From Pseudonocardiaceae bacterium YIM PH 21723 (GTDB lineage: Bacteria; Actinomycetota; Actinomycetes; Mycobacteriales; Pseudonocardiaceae), in the NCBI GenBank assembly GCA_003600225.1, contig QZFT01000064.1, forward strand, positions 1 through 40,960: a stretch of DNA of 40,960 bases, in the 5' to 3' direction. The first letter of the stretch is position 1. Each line of letters starts with the position of its first letter. Both the position numbers and the translations under genes were made by a program. The notes under the pieces were generated by a model. It was given only the letters and a program-made list of their open reading frames with translations, was not told the DNA's origin and made no database searches. Shown in pieces: positions 8,243 to 16,152 of the stretch.

Positions 8243-9565
8243 ATGTCTCGTGTGGCTACTCAACGCGCCCTGCTGCGCGAGACGGAATACTGGTTTCGCG
8301 CCCATGGCCTGCCGATGCTGGCCAGGGACGACCGGCTGCGTTCGGTGCTCTACCGGGCACTGCCCGTCCTGGTCTTCCTGACGATCCTGCAGATCGGCGA
8401 GGACATCCTGCGCAACCTGGTGTTGCGGATCCTGCCGGACGTCTACGGCTACATCGACCTGGCCGGCACCGACGTCGTGATCGTGGATGACGGCTTCTAC
8501 ACCGTGTATCTGCTGGTCAACCTGATCCTGGCTGCCTTGGGCACCTGGTACACGGTGCGGCTGCGGCACCGCTGGGCCTCGCTGTTCTGGACCTGGTTCG
8601 CTCTGCCGCTGTCCGCGGTCTACCTGTGGTGGCCGCTGGCCACCCTGGCGCTGAACTGGGACAAGTGGGCGGACGCACTCGCGGACATCATCGATTCGGC
8701 GATAACCCTGGCGACGATCTTCCTGCTCATCTGGAGCGGCGCGGCGGCGATGGCCTGGTGGACCATCAAGCGGATCTTCAGCCGGCTGGAGGACTTCGCC
8801 ACGCTGTCGACCAGGGCACTGCCCATCCTGCTCGGCGTGGTGACCTTCCTGTTCCTGACCGCGGAGGCCTGGCAGGTGGCCTCCAGCCTGAGCTGGGCCC
8901 GGCTGACCCTCCTCGGCTGCTTCTTCCTCGGCGCGATGCTGCTGTACTACGGCACCCGGCTTCCCGAGGAGCTGCGCGAGCTGCGGTCGGACCTGACCCC
9001 GGCGAACATCCGCGCGGCGTGCCGGGCGACCCCGCTGGGCGACTGGGCCGGCCGGAACAGCGAGGTGACCTGGTCACGACACCCGCTGACCAGGGCGGAG
9101 AAGGCCAACCTGCTGCTCGTCATGGTCATCATGCAGCTGGTGCAGGTGGTGCTGCTCGGCGTGCTGGTCTACCTGTTCTTCGTGGCCTTCGGCTCGATCG
9201 CGATCCAGGGGGACGTGATCAAGGCCTGGATCAACAAGGACCCGTCGCACAAGGTCTGGACGTTCTTCGGCTCCAACATGAACATCGGCCCGGAGCTGCG
9301 CAAGGTCGCCTTCCTGATCGCCGGGTTCGCCGCGTTCACCTTCGGCATCCAGCTGATCAACGACCAGCAGTACCGGGCCAACTTCGTCGCACCGATCCAC
9401 GACGAGCTGGAGAAGATCCTCCTGGTGCGCGAGTCCTACCTGCGGCTACGCCTCGGCGAAGCGGTCGGTGGCGGCGATGACGGCGGAGACGATGCCCCGG
9501 CTGTGGTCGTGGCCGGCCCGCGGGACCAGGATCAGCTCACTGCCGGGCAGGGCGCGGTGGAGTAG
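8243..9565 (+). CDS. Polytopic membrane protein of unknown function
   Basis: A 440-residue protein with about seven or eight hydrophobic segments: roughly 34-52, 78-105, 112-135, 150-175, 190-210, 218-235, 290-320 and 352-375. Charged cytosolic loops include the ELRELRSDLTPANIRAACRATPLG region. I recognise no catalytic motif. The ATG at 8243 is chosen because the hydrophilic N-terminus before the first helix is then of normal length; no good ribosome site is near, and a GTG at 8159 is an alternative. The last 36 or so residues (after YLRLRLGE) are encoded opposite the 3' end of the proline iminopeptidase gene, are Gly/Asp-rich and look like read-through rather than conserved protein. Confidence 0.75.
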   Translation: MSRVATQRALLRETEYWFRAHGLPMLARDDRLRSVLYRALPVLVFLTILQIGEDILRNLVLRILPDVYGYIDLAGTDVVIVDDGFYTVYLLVNLILAALGTWYTVRLRHRWASLFWTWFALPLSAVYLWWPLATLALNWDKWADALADIIDSAITLATIFLLIWSGAAAMAWWTIKRIFSRLEDFATLSTRALPILLGVVTFLFLTAEAWQVASSLSWARLTLLGCFFLGAMLLYYGTRLPEELRELRSDLTPANIRAACRATPLGDWAGRNSEVTWSRHPLTRAEKANLLLVMVIMQLVQVVLLGVLVYLFFVAFGSIAIQGDVIKAWINKDPSHKVWTFFGSNMNIGPELRKVAFLIAGFAAFTFGIQLINDQQYRANFVAPIHDELEKILLVRESYLRLRLGEAVGGGDDGGDDAPAVVVAGPRDQDQLTAGQGAVE

Positions 9566-10348
9566 CCACGGCGTGCCGACCAGGTTGCCGAAATCCAGCT
9601 CGCCCTGCACCAGCACGGCGGGGATCCCGGGCAACGGGCGCAGCAGTTCGTCCGGCTCCAGCCAGCTCTCGTGCCGCCAGAAATGGGTCACCAGGCGGGT
9701 GAAGGCCAGCCGGTAAGCGGGATCGTCGAACCGGGCCTCCGGGCCACCGGCGATCGCCGCCTCCCAGTCCACCCAGGCGCGGGCCGCCCGGTCCCGCTCC
9801 GCCGGATCCGGGTCGGCCAGCAGCCGGGCGTAGTCCGCCGCCGGATCGCCGCCCAGGAAGAAGCGCGCGTGCGCCTCCGGGAAGAGCCGGCCCAGGCCAC
9901 GGGTCAGGATGTCGGTCTCGCAGCGCCTGCCCGCCGCCAGCCCGTTGAGTACCAGGCCACGGACCCGCTCCGGATGCCGGTGCGCGTAGGCCAGGGCGAG
10001 CACGCAGCCCCAGGAGCCGCCGGTGACCAGCCAGCGGTCGATGCCCAGGTGTTCGCGCAACCGCTCCAGATCGGTCACCAGGTGCGTGGTGGTGATCGAG
10101 CTCAGGTCGATGTCCGGCTCGCTCGCGTGCGGCGTGCTGCGGCCGCAGCCGCGTTGGTCCAGGAGCACGATCCGGTAGCGATCGGGGTCGAAGAACCGGC
10201 GGGTGTGCGGCGCGTGGCCGGAGCCGGGTCCGCCGTGCAGCACCGCCGCGGGTAACCCACTCGGATTGCCGCTGATTTCCCAGTAGACGGAATGCCCCTC
10301 CCCCATTGAGAGCATTCCGTAATCGTACGGACCGATATCCGGATACAT
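9446..10348 (-). CDS. pip: Proline iminopeptidase
   Basis: A 300-residue serine peptidase of family S33, releasing N-terminal proline from peptides. Diagnostic blocks are present in order: HGGPGSGH (38-45), the DQRGCGRSTPH block (64-74) and the nucleophile elbow GGSWGC with S112. The C-terminal half carries the acid in the QGELDFGN region and the His in RAGHDHS. Length is typical. There is no signal peptide, so it acts in the cytosol. The Cys after the elbow replaces the more usual Ser. The gene is convergent with the preceding membrane protein gene, which it overlaps by 120 bases, and divergent from the secreted subtilase. Confidence 0.92.
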   Translation of the reverse strand: MYPDIGPYDYGMLSMGEGHSVYWEISGNPSGLPAAVLHGGPGSGHAPHTRRFFDPDRYRIVLLDQRGCGRSTPHASEPDIDLSSITTTHLVTDLERLREHLGIDRWLVTGGSWGCVLALAYAHRHPERVRGLVLNGLAAGRRCETDILTRGLGRLFPEAHARFFLGGDPAADYARLLADPDPAERDRAARAWVDWEAAIAGGPEARFDDPAYRLAFTRLVTHFWRHESWLEPDELLRPLPGIPAVLVQGELDFGNLVGTPWLLHRALPGSELILVPRAGHDHSRGIVSAVIAATDRFAEA

Positions 10349-10431
10349 GTCTCCCCCATCACACTTTCGTGACCTACTGTCCCGGCAAGCGCGCCGACCC
10401 TGCGGAGCGCTCCGGTGAAAGGACGTGTGGT

Positions 10432-11808
10432 GTGCGCGCCCGAGTTCCGTTCTTAGCAGTGATCTCTGTCCTCGCGACCGGCCTGGCGGGTGTCTCCGTC
10501 CCGGCCTCGGCCCAGCCCCTGGGGCTCGGTGAGGTCACCGGCCTGATCGTCAACTACCGCCCCGGCACCGCGGAGGCCACCTCGGACGTCGCCGCCCAGA
10601 GCGACGCCCAGGCCAAGCGGGCCACCCTCGGCCGCAGGCTGGCCACCGGCTCGACGCTGATCACGGTGACCAACCCGCTGGAGCTGACCCGGGTGGCCGC
10701 CGCCTTCGCCGCCGATCCCAAGGTCGCCTCGGTGGAACCCGATGCCCTGATGTATCCCCTGGCCGAGTCGCCGAACGACCCGGAGTACCCGCGGCAGTGG
10801 CACTACTCCGAGGACAAGGCGGGCATGCGGGTGCCCGGCGCCTGGGACCAGTCCACCGGCAAGGGCGCCGTGGTCGCGGTGATCGACACCGGCTACGTGA
10901 AGCACCCGGACCTGGAGGGGAACATCATCGCCGGCTACGACTTCATTTCCAGCGCGGCGCGGGCCCGGGACGGGGACGGCCGGGACGCCGACGCCTCGGA
11001 TGAGGGCGACTGGAACAACGCCATCGAGTGCCTCCTGGCACCGGCGCGGGGTTCCTCCTGGCACGGCACGCACGTGGCGGGCACCATCGCCGCGCTCACG
11101 AACAACGGCACCGGCGTCGCGGGCATCGCCTACAACGCGAAGGTGCAGCCGGTGCGGGTGCTGGGCCGCTGCGGCGGCACCACCTCGGACATCATCGACG
11201 CCATCGCCTGGGCCTCCGGCGGCAGCGTGCCCGGCGTGCCGGCGAACGCCACCAAGGCAAATGTGATCAACATGAGCCTGGGTGGCAGTGGGGCGTGCAG
11301 CAGCGCGCTGCAGAGCGCCATCACCGGCGCGGTCGGCCGGGGCACCTCCGTGGTGGTCGCGGCGGGCAACTCCAACGCCGACGTGTCCGGCTTCAACCCG
11401 GCCAACTGCGACAACGTCATCGCGGTCGCCTCCACCAACCGGAACGGCGACCGGTCCTTCTACTCCAACTTCGGCGAGAAGGTCGACATCGCGGCACCCG
11501 GCGGCCAGACCCGCAACGCGGACGACGCCGCCGGCACGGTCACCACCCCGGAGAACGGCGTGTGGTCCACGCTGAACGACGGGGCGACCACGCCGGGCAA
11601 CCCGATCTACAAGCCGTACATGGGCACCTCGATGGCCGCGCCGCACATCGCCGGCCTGGTCGCGCTGCTGCTCGGCAAGAACGCGGGCCTGTCCCCCGCG
11701 CAGGTGGAATCCCTGATCAAGGCGAACGCGCGGCCGATCCCCGGCAAGTGCGACGAGGGCTGCGGGGCCGGCCTGGCCGACGCCACGGCGACGGTCGCCG
11801 CGAGCTGA
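10432..11808 (+). CDS. Secreted subtilisin-like serine protease (S8)
   Basis: A 458-residue pre-pro-protease. A signal peptide spans residues 1-27 (cut near PASA-QP). An inhibitor I9-like propeptide follows to about 110, containing FAADPKVASVEPDA. The catalytic domain has D152 (VIDTG), H211 (HGTHVAGT), the oxyanion N313 (AAGNSN) and S400 (GTSMAAPH). Two Cys pairs (C200/C247 and C440/C444 regions, plus C289 and C326) suggest extracellular disulfides. The GTG at 10432 follows GAAAGGA and places the signal peptide correctly; the frame is open further upstream into the divergent pip gene. There is no C-terminal anchor or P-domain, so it is likely released to the medium. A hairpin array follows the stop. 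Confidence 0.93.
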   Translation: MRARVPFLAVISVLATGLAGVSVPASAQPLGLGEVTGLIVNYRPGTAEATSDVAAQSDAQAKRATLGRRLATGSTLITVTNPLELTRVAAAFAADPKVASVEPDALMYPLAESPNDPEYPRQWHYSEDKAGMRVPGAWDQSTGKGAVVAVIDTGYVKHPDLEGNIIAGYDFISSAARARDGDGRDADASDEGDWNNAIECLLAPARGSSWHGTHVAGTIAALTNNGTGVAGIAYNAKVQPVRVLGRCGGTTSDIIDAIAWASGGSVPGVPANATKANVINMSLGGSGACSSALQSAITGAVGRGTSVVVAAGNSNADVSGFNPANCDNVIAVASTNRNGDRSFYSNFGEKVDIAAPGGQTRNADDAAGTVTTPENGVWSTLNDGATTPGNPIYKPYMGTSMAAPHIAGLVALLLGKNAGLSPAQVESLIKANARPIPGKCDEGCGAGLADATATVAAS

Positions 11809-11820
11809 TCCGCTGGATTT

Positions 11821-11965
11821 TGCAGTAAGGGGCACCCACCCTGCGTTCAACGCAGTAAGGGGCACCCTCACTGCGTTGAGTGGAGCAAGGGGCACCCTCA
11901 CTGCGTTGAGTGCAGTAAGGGGCACCCTTACTGCGTTGAGTGCAGTAAGGGTGCCCCTCACTCGA
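11821..11965. repeat. Tandem array of five 30-bp hairpin units
   Basis: Five units with exact 30-base spacing start at 11822, 11852, 11882, 11912 and 11942. Each is itself a dyad: arm GCAGTAAGGG, three-base loop, arm CCCTTACTGC (best in unit 4), followed by a GTTGAGT-like linker. The last unit has the loop in the opposite orientation (TGC instead of GCA). The same motif with the same 30-base period recurs at 38773-38825. It lies just after the subtilase stop and may act as a terminator or mRNA 3' structure. Confidence 0.9.
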
Positions 11966-12041
11966 TGGCGCTGAGACCCGGGGGGCGACGGGGGTCACAG
12001 CCACCGCTACACCTTCGGGGCCGTTATCACAGTCGATGTTG

Positions 12042-12068
12042 TTGACACTTTGTCAGCGCGCTTACCGT
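12042..12068 (+). promoter_or_regulatory. Probable leaderless promoter with overlapping palindrome
   Basis: TTGACA (12042-12047) and TACCGT (12063-12068, TANNNT type) precede the ATG at 12075 by seven bases, so the transcript would start at the ATG. No ribosome site is present, which agrees. The palindrome TGACA-CTT-TGTCA (12043-12055) covers the -35 element and could be a repressor site. The 15-base spacer is short. Confidence 0.45.
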
Positions 12069-12074
12069 CAGTAC

Positions 12075-13658
12075 ATGGCCGTCCTTGACACTCCTCGGGT
12101 TCACCCCACTGCCACCGCGCAGGTCGCGTGGCGTTCACTTGGCGTGATCATTGGCGCCACTGCCGTGCTACTGCTGCTCACGAATGGCCGGTACGGCTAC
12201 TTCGGTGACGAGCTCTACTTCGTCGCCGCCGGACACCATCCGGCCTGGGGCTACGCCGACCAGCCCTCCCTGGTGCCGATGCTGGCCGGGCTGATGGACG
12301 CCATCGCGCCGGGTTCGGTGTGGTGGTTGCGGCTGCCCGCGACGATCGCGACCTGCGTGGCCATCGCCCTGGCCGGCCTGCTGGCGGCCGAACTGGGCGG
12401 CAACCGGCGGGCCCAGGTGCTGACGGCCGTCGCGACGGCGATCTCCACCCTGGAGTGGTCGCACTTCCTGTACACCAGCACCTTCGACATCCCGGTGTGG
12501 ACGGCGATCACCCTGCTGCTGGTGCGCTGGGTGCGCACCCGGCAGGACCGGCTGCTGCTGTGGAGCGGGCTGCTGACCGCGGTCTCGCTGCAGATCAAGT
12601 TCCTGATCCCCGGTTTCTGGGTGGTACTCGGCCTCAGCGCACTGCTGCTCGGGCCACGCGACCTGCTGCGCAGGCCGATGCTGTGGATCGGCGCCGCGAT
12701 CGCCGTCGCGCTCACCGTGCCCTCGCTGCTGTGGCAGTGGCAGTGGAACCTGCCGCAGGTGGCGATGACCGCGGTGATCGGCGAGGAGAACGACGCGGGT
12801 GGCGGCCGCTGGCTGTTCCCGGCCGGGATCCTGTTCAGCGCTGGCCTGCTGGCCGGCCTCGTACTGTTCGGCTACGGCGTCTACGTCCTGCTGCGGTCCC
12901 CGCTGCTGCGCGACTACCGCTTCCTCGGCGCGAGCGTGCTCGCGTTCACCGTGCTGATGGTGATCACCAATGGCCGGCCGTACTACCTGATGGGCCTGTT
13001 CCCGCTGTGCTTCGCGGCGGGCACGGTGGCCCTGCAGCACCGGGCGGCCGCCCGCTGGTGGGGCTGGACGGTGAGCGCCACCAGTTTCGCGCTGTGCGGC
13101 CTGGTGATGGTGGCGGCGAACCTGCCGCTGCGGCCGGAGTCCTGGCTGCCCCGATCGACCAGCGGCGCGGAGACGCTGTACCAGCTGCCGGTCTACGGGC
13201 AGCTGGACTGGGAGCAGGTCGCCGCGTCCACCGGCGAGGCGTACCAGCACCTGCCGGTGCGGATCAGGGAACGCACCGCGGTCATGGCGGACAGCTTCTG
13301 GAGCATCGGCGCGCTGGACACCCTGGGCCCCGAGCACGGCCTGCCGGACGAGGTCTACGGCGGACATCGGGGCGCCTGGTACTTCGGCGCACCCCCGGAG
13401 TCGGCGACGGCCGTGCTGTACCTGGGCGACGACAACCGGGTGCTGCGGGACGGCTTCGACTCGGCCACCCAGGTCGGCACGGTGCGTGCTCCGCAGTCGC
13501 TGTACGACGGCGCGCCGATCTTTCTCTACCAGGGCCGGGAGAAATCCTGGGATTCGCTGTGGCCGCAACTGAGAACGCTCAGCTGGCGGGACGGCACCAG
13601 TACCTGTTTCGGCGTGCGCAAGCTGGATCCGGCCGGCTGCACCCCTATCACCCGATAG
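12075..13658 (+). CDS. GT39/ArnT-like membrane glycosyltransferase
   Basis: A 527-residue integral membrane protein of the GT-C superfamily (PMT_2/ArnT-like, family 39), which uses a polyprenyl-phosphate sugar donor on the outer face of the membrane. The first extracytoplasmic loop carries the acidic pair D45-E46 in GYFGDELYF, followed by HHPAWGYADQPSLVP, typical of the actinobacterial group. About ten to twelve hydrophobic helices fill residues 20-380, then a soluble extracytoplasmic domain of about 150 residues. The ATG at 12075 is favoured by the promoter seven bases upstream; another in-frame start at 12036 would add 13 residues. The acceptor is unknown; wall polymers or secreted proteins are possible. 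Confidence 0.85.
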   Translation: MAVLDTPRVHPTATAQVAWRSLGVIIGATAVLLLLTNGRYGYFGDELYFVAAGHHPAWGYADQPSLVPMLAGLMDAIAPGSVWWLRLPATIATCVAIALAGLLAAELGGNRRAQVLTAVATAISTLEWSHFLYTSTFDIPVWTAITLLLVRWVRTRQDRLLLWSGLLTAVSLQIKFLIPGFWVVLGLSALLLGPRDLLRRPMLWIGAAIAVALTVPSLLWQWQWNLPQVAMTAVIGEENDAGGGRWLFPAGILFSAGLLAGLVLFGYGVYVLLRSPLLRDYRFLGASVLAFTVLMVITNGRPYYLMGLFPLCFAAGTVALQHRAAARWWGWTVSATSFALCGLVMVAANLPLRPESWLPRSTSGAETLYQLPVYGQLDWEQVAASTGEAYQHLPVRIRERTAVMADSFWSIGALDTLGPEHGLPDEVYGGHRGAWYFGAPPESATAVLYLGDDNRVLRDGFDSATQVGTVRAPQSLYDGAPIFLYQGREKSWDSLWPQLRTLSWRDGTSTCFGVRKLDPAGCTPITR

Positions 13659-13886
13659 GCGGTCGACCGGTTCCGCTATACGGCCGAACGCATTCCGCCT
13701 GACGGTAACTTTCACAGTTATCCAGGGGCTGAATGGCGTAATTTGCTCCGCCGTCCCGGTTTGTTTGATATCTAGATCAGGCACGCCACGTCACCACTCG
13801 ATAACGTTCGCGCGCACACCGGCCCCCGGCTCCCGACGGCCGAGCCGGTGGATCCCCGATTTCCTTGCAGCCGAAGGACATACCCA

Positions 13887-14495
13887 GTGAAGAAGAACAC
13901 CACGCGCGTCGCCGCCGTCGCCTCCATGGCGGCCACGATGATCGGTGGCGGCGCCATGGCCGCCCAGGCGTCGCAGCTGCCCGGCGCCCCGGTCCCCACC
14001 GGTGCCGGCGACCTCGGCTCCAGCCTGCAGCACACCGTCCAGGGCACCGTCGAGTCCGGCGTCGGCGCGCTGCGCGGCGGCCTGGACCAGCTCCGCCACG
14101 GCGACCTGTCCGCGGCCACCGACCTCGCCAAGGCCGTGGACGTCGTCAACACCGATCTGATCAACCTGGACTACCTGCCGATCGGCAACCTGCCCCTGGA
14201 GCAGGTGAACACCGTCGTAGAGCGCGCCCAGGCCTTCCGCGGCGTGGACGTCACCTCGCTGACCGCGGGCCTGTCCCAGGGTCACCTCCCGGTCGTCGAC
14301 CAGCTGCCGCGGCCGGGTGCCGGCCTGCCGCAGCTCCCCGGCGCGGGCAGCCTGCCGCAGTTCCCGGGTGCCGGCAGCCTGCCGCAGTTCCCGAAGCTGC
14401 CGAAGCCGGGCCTGCCCGGCGCCGAGCTGCCGAAGCTGCCCGGTGCCGACCAGGTCGTGGGCCACCTCCCGCTGCCGACCAGCCACCACCTCTGA
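13887..14495 (+). CDS. Small secreted Leu/Pro-rich protein
   Basis: A 202-residue protein with a signal peptide (basic KK then a hydrophobic Ala-rich stretch, cut near AAQA-SQ). The mature N-terminal half (30-130) is helical, with GLDQLRHGDLSAATDLAKAVDVV. The C-terminal 70 residues are low complexity with repeats of the type LPQFPGAGS and LPKLPGA. It ends THHL, with no sorting signal or membrane anchor. The GTG start at 13887 has a GAAGGA ribosome site. It resembles unnamed cell-wall-associated or exported proteins of actinobacteria; no function can be assigned. It is monocistronic, closed by a strong terminator. Confidence 0.8.
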   Translation: MKKNTTRVAAVASMAATMIGGGAMAAQASQLPGAPVPTGAGDLGSSLQHTVQGTVESGVGALRGGLDQLRHGDLSAATDLAKAVDVVNTDLINLDYLPIGNLPLEQVNTVVERAQAFRGVDVTSLTAGLSQGHLPVVDQLPRPGAGLPQLPGAGSLPQFPGAGSLPQFPKLPKPGLPGAELPKLPGADQVVGHLPLPTSHHL

Positions 14496-14509
14496 TAACA
14501 AAGCATTCG

Positions 14510-14546
14510 GTCCGGCACGCCACATTTCGGCGTGCCGGACTTTTTT
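14510..14546 (+). terminator. Intrinsic terminator
   Basis: A perfect 12-base-pair stem, GTCCGGCACGCC / GGCGTGCCGGAC, with a seven-base loop, directly followed by six T. It starts 14 bases after the stop of the secreted protein gene. It is the only classical hairpin-plus-U-tract terminator I see in the window. Confidence 0.93.
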
Positions 14547-14709
14547 ATCCCTATGTTCATGTGGCAGAAAATTTGGCCATCCCTAAGCTTTCGGATGGGC
14601 CACAGAATGGGGGTGAACGCGCTCACAGGAGCTTTACCCACTACCGCTTGTAGACCAACCTGTTATTGGGGAGAAAAACAAAACACTTTTTATTGGGGGG
14701 ATCGTTCAG
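14547..14709. other. AT-rich leader of the oxidoreductase-exporter operon
   Basis: This stretch is clearly richer in A and T than the rest of the window. It contains the direct repeat TTATTGGGG (14661 and 14689 regions) and an imperfect dyad GGCCATCC / GGATGGGCC at about 14574-14599. It probably carries the promoter and regulatory sites for the downstream pair. A short frame through it encodes two YWG-type motifs but uses codons unlike the neighbours. Confidence 0.5.
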
Positions 14710-16152
14710 GTGAAAAGGGCCGTGTGCATCGTCGGCGGCGGAGCTGCCGCCGTCAGTCTGCTGGATGCCCTACAGCGGCACGGGGACCACTACGACGTGA
14801 CCATCGTCGAACCGGCGGACACGCTGGGTCCCGGCCGGGCCTACCAGGCCGATTCCGACTCCGCACTGCTGAACCAGCAGGCGGGCCGGATGTCCTTGCG
14901 CAATTCCGAACCCGACCATTTCATTAAATGGGTCCGGGGACATGACGAACAATTCTCCACCGCCGAGAACAGCGAGTTCCTGCCCCGGCGGCTTTTCGGC
15001 CAGTACCTCAACTTCCACGCGCACCGGACGCTGGAATCGCTGCGCGAATCCGGCAGTGACGTGCGAATCATCCGCGATGTGGTGACCAGTGCGCACGAGG
15101 ATTTCGGCGGCGTGTGGCTGGGCACCGCGGGCGGCACCACGTTCCGCAGCGACCGGGTGGTGCTGTGCACCGGCACCGGCGGGCCGGTGGACGCCTACGA
15201 GCTGGCCAAGCAGCCCGGTTACGTGCACGACCCGTACCCGCTGCGCGACCAGCTGCCGGATGTCGCCGCCGACCGCGACGTCCTCGTCCTGGGCACCGGG
15301 CTGACCGCCGTGGACATCGCGCTCTACCTCCTGGACCGCGGCCACCGGGGCGCGATCTCGATGCTGTCCCGGCGTGGCGTGCTGCCCGCGGTGCGCAGCT
15401 TCGCCGCCGCGCGGCCGCTGCGCTACCTGACCGGCGACGCCCTCGCGGCCGGAATGAGCTGCGGCCGGCTGCTGCGCGAGCTGCGCAACGAACTGCGCGC
15501 CGCCGGGTTCGACGTGGCCGAGGCGGCCCGGGACCTGGGTGTCGGCGAGCCCGCCCACCAGCGACTGGCCCGGCAGGTGGCCGCCGGCGACGTGCCGTGG
15601 CAGCCCACGCTGATCCAGGCGGCCATGCAGTCCATCGAACGGCTGTGGCCGCTGCTGCCCGCCCGGGAGCGGGACCGGTTCATGCGGCGCTGGCACCACG
15701 TGTTCAACAGCCTGGTCAACCCGATGCCGCCACGCACCGCGCACCGGCTCCTTTCCGCGATGGACGCCGGGCAGCTGACCGTGCACTCCGGGGTGAACTC
15801 GGTCGTCCGCGACAGCGACGGCTTCCTCGCGACAACGATGTCAGGGCAGGTGCGCGGCGACCTGGTGGTGAACGCGATCCGCGAGGAGACCGGCATCACC
15901 AACATCGCCTCGACCGCGCTGCTGGACGGGCTGATCGGCGACGGGGCGGCGCGGGTGCACCCCTACGGCGGGATCGACGTGGACCCGGGGACCAACGCCA
16001 TCCTGGACCGGGCCGGCGTGCCCAGCTCTCGGCTGTTCGCCCTCGGCCAGCTGACCTGCGGGGTGCACTACTACACGAGCTCGATGACCATGATCACCCG
16101 GCGGGCGGCCATGCTGGCCGGCGAACTGAGCCCGGCCATGGCGGTGCGATGA
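14710..16152 (+). CDS. FAD/NAD(P)-binding oxidoreductase (NAD_binding_9 type)
   Basis: A 480-residue flavoprotein with GGGAAA (9-14) as FAD-binding turn and a second nucleotide motif GTGLTAVD near residue 197. The EPADTLGPGRAYQ and LNQQAGRMSLRN blocks are characteristic of the HpxO/YdhS-like FAD-NAD(P)-binding family, related to N-hydroxylating monooxygenases. No family member with a firmly known reaction comes to mind. The GTG start at 14710 lies about 10 bases after a G-run (GGGGGG) that may serve as ribosome site. Its stop overlaps the exporter's start as ATGA, so the oxidation product may be the exported compound. There is no peptide synthetase or siderophore gene nearby. Confidence 0.8.
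   Translation: MKRAVCIVGGGAAAVSLLDALQRHGDHYDVTIVEPADTLGPGRAYQADSDSALLNQQAGRMSLRNSEPDHFIKWVRGHDEQFSTAENSEFLPRRLFGQYLNFHAHRTLESLRESGSDVRIIRDVVTSAHEDFGGVWLGTAGGTTFRSDRVVLCTGTGGPVDAYELAKQPGYVHDPYPLRDQLPDVAADRDVLVLGTGLTAVDIALYLLDRGHRGAISMLSRRGVLPAVRSFAAARPLRYLTGDALAAGMSCGRLLRELRNELRAAGFDVAEAARDLGVGEPAHQRLARQVAAGDVPWQPTLIQAAMQSIERLWPLLPARERDRFMRRWHHVFNSLVNPMPPRTAHRLLSAMDAGQLTVHSGVNSVVRDSDGFLATTMSGQVRGDLVVNAIREETGITNIASTALLDGLIGDGAARVHPYGGIDVDPGTNAILDRAGVPSSRLFALGQLTCGVHYYTSSMTMITRRAAMLAGELSPAMAVR

Noticed and set aside
11821-11965. Possible CRISPR array because of the 30-base period
   Set aside because: Units follow each other with no unique spacers of CRISPR length, each is a hairpin, and no cas gene is present.
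14532-14927. Short frame with YWGEK and YWGDR motifs as a possible modified-peptide precursor
   Set aside because: Its motif region uses AT-rich codons unlike neighbouring genes, and it then runs on out of frame through the oxidoreductase gene. No maturation enzyme of a known peptide class is adjacent.
15114-16148. Extended N-terminus for the MFS exporter
   Set aside because: It overlaps the oxidoreductase gene in another frame, while the ATG at 16149 gives a normal 12-helix protein and the ATGA overlap.
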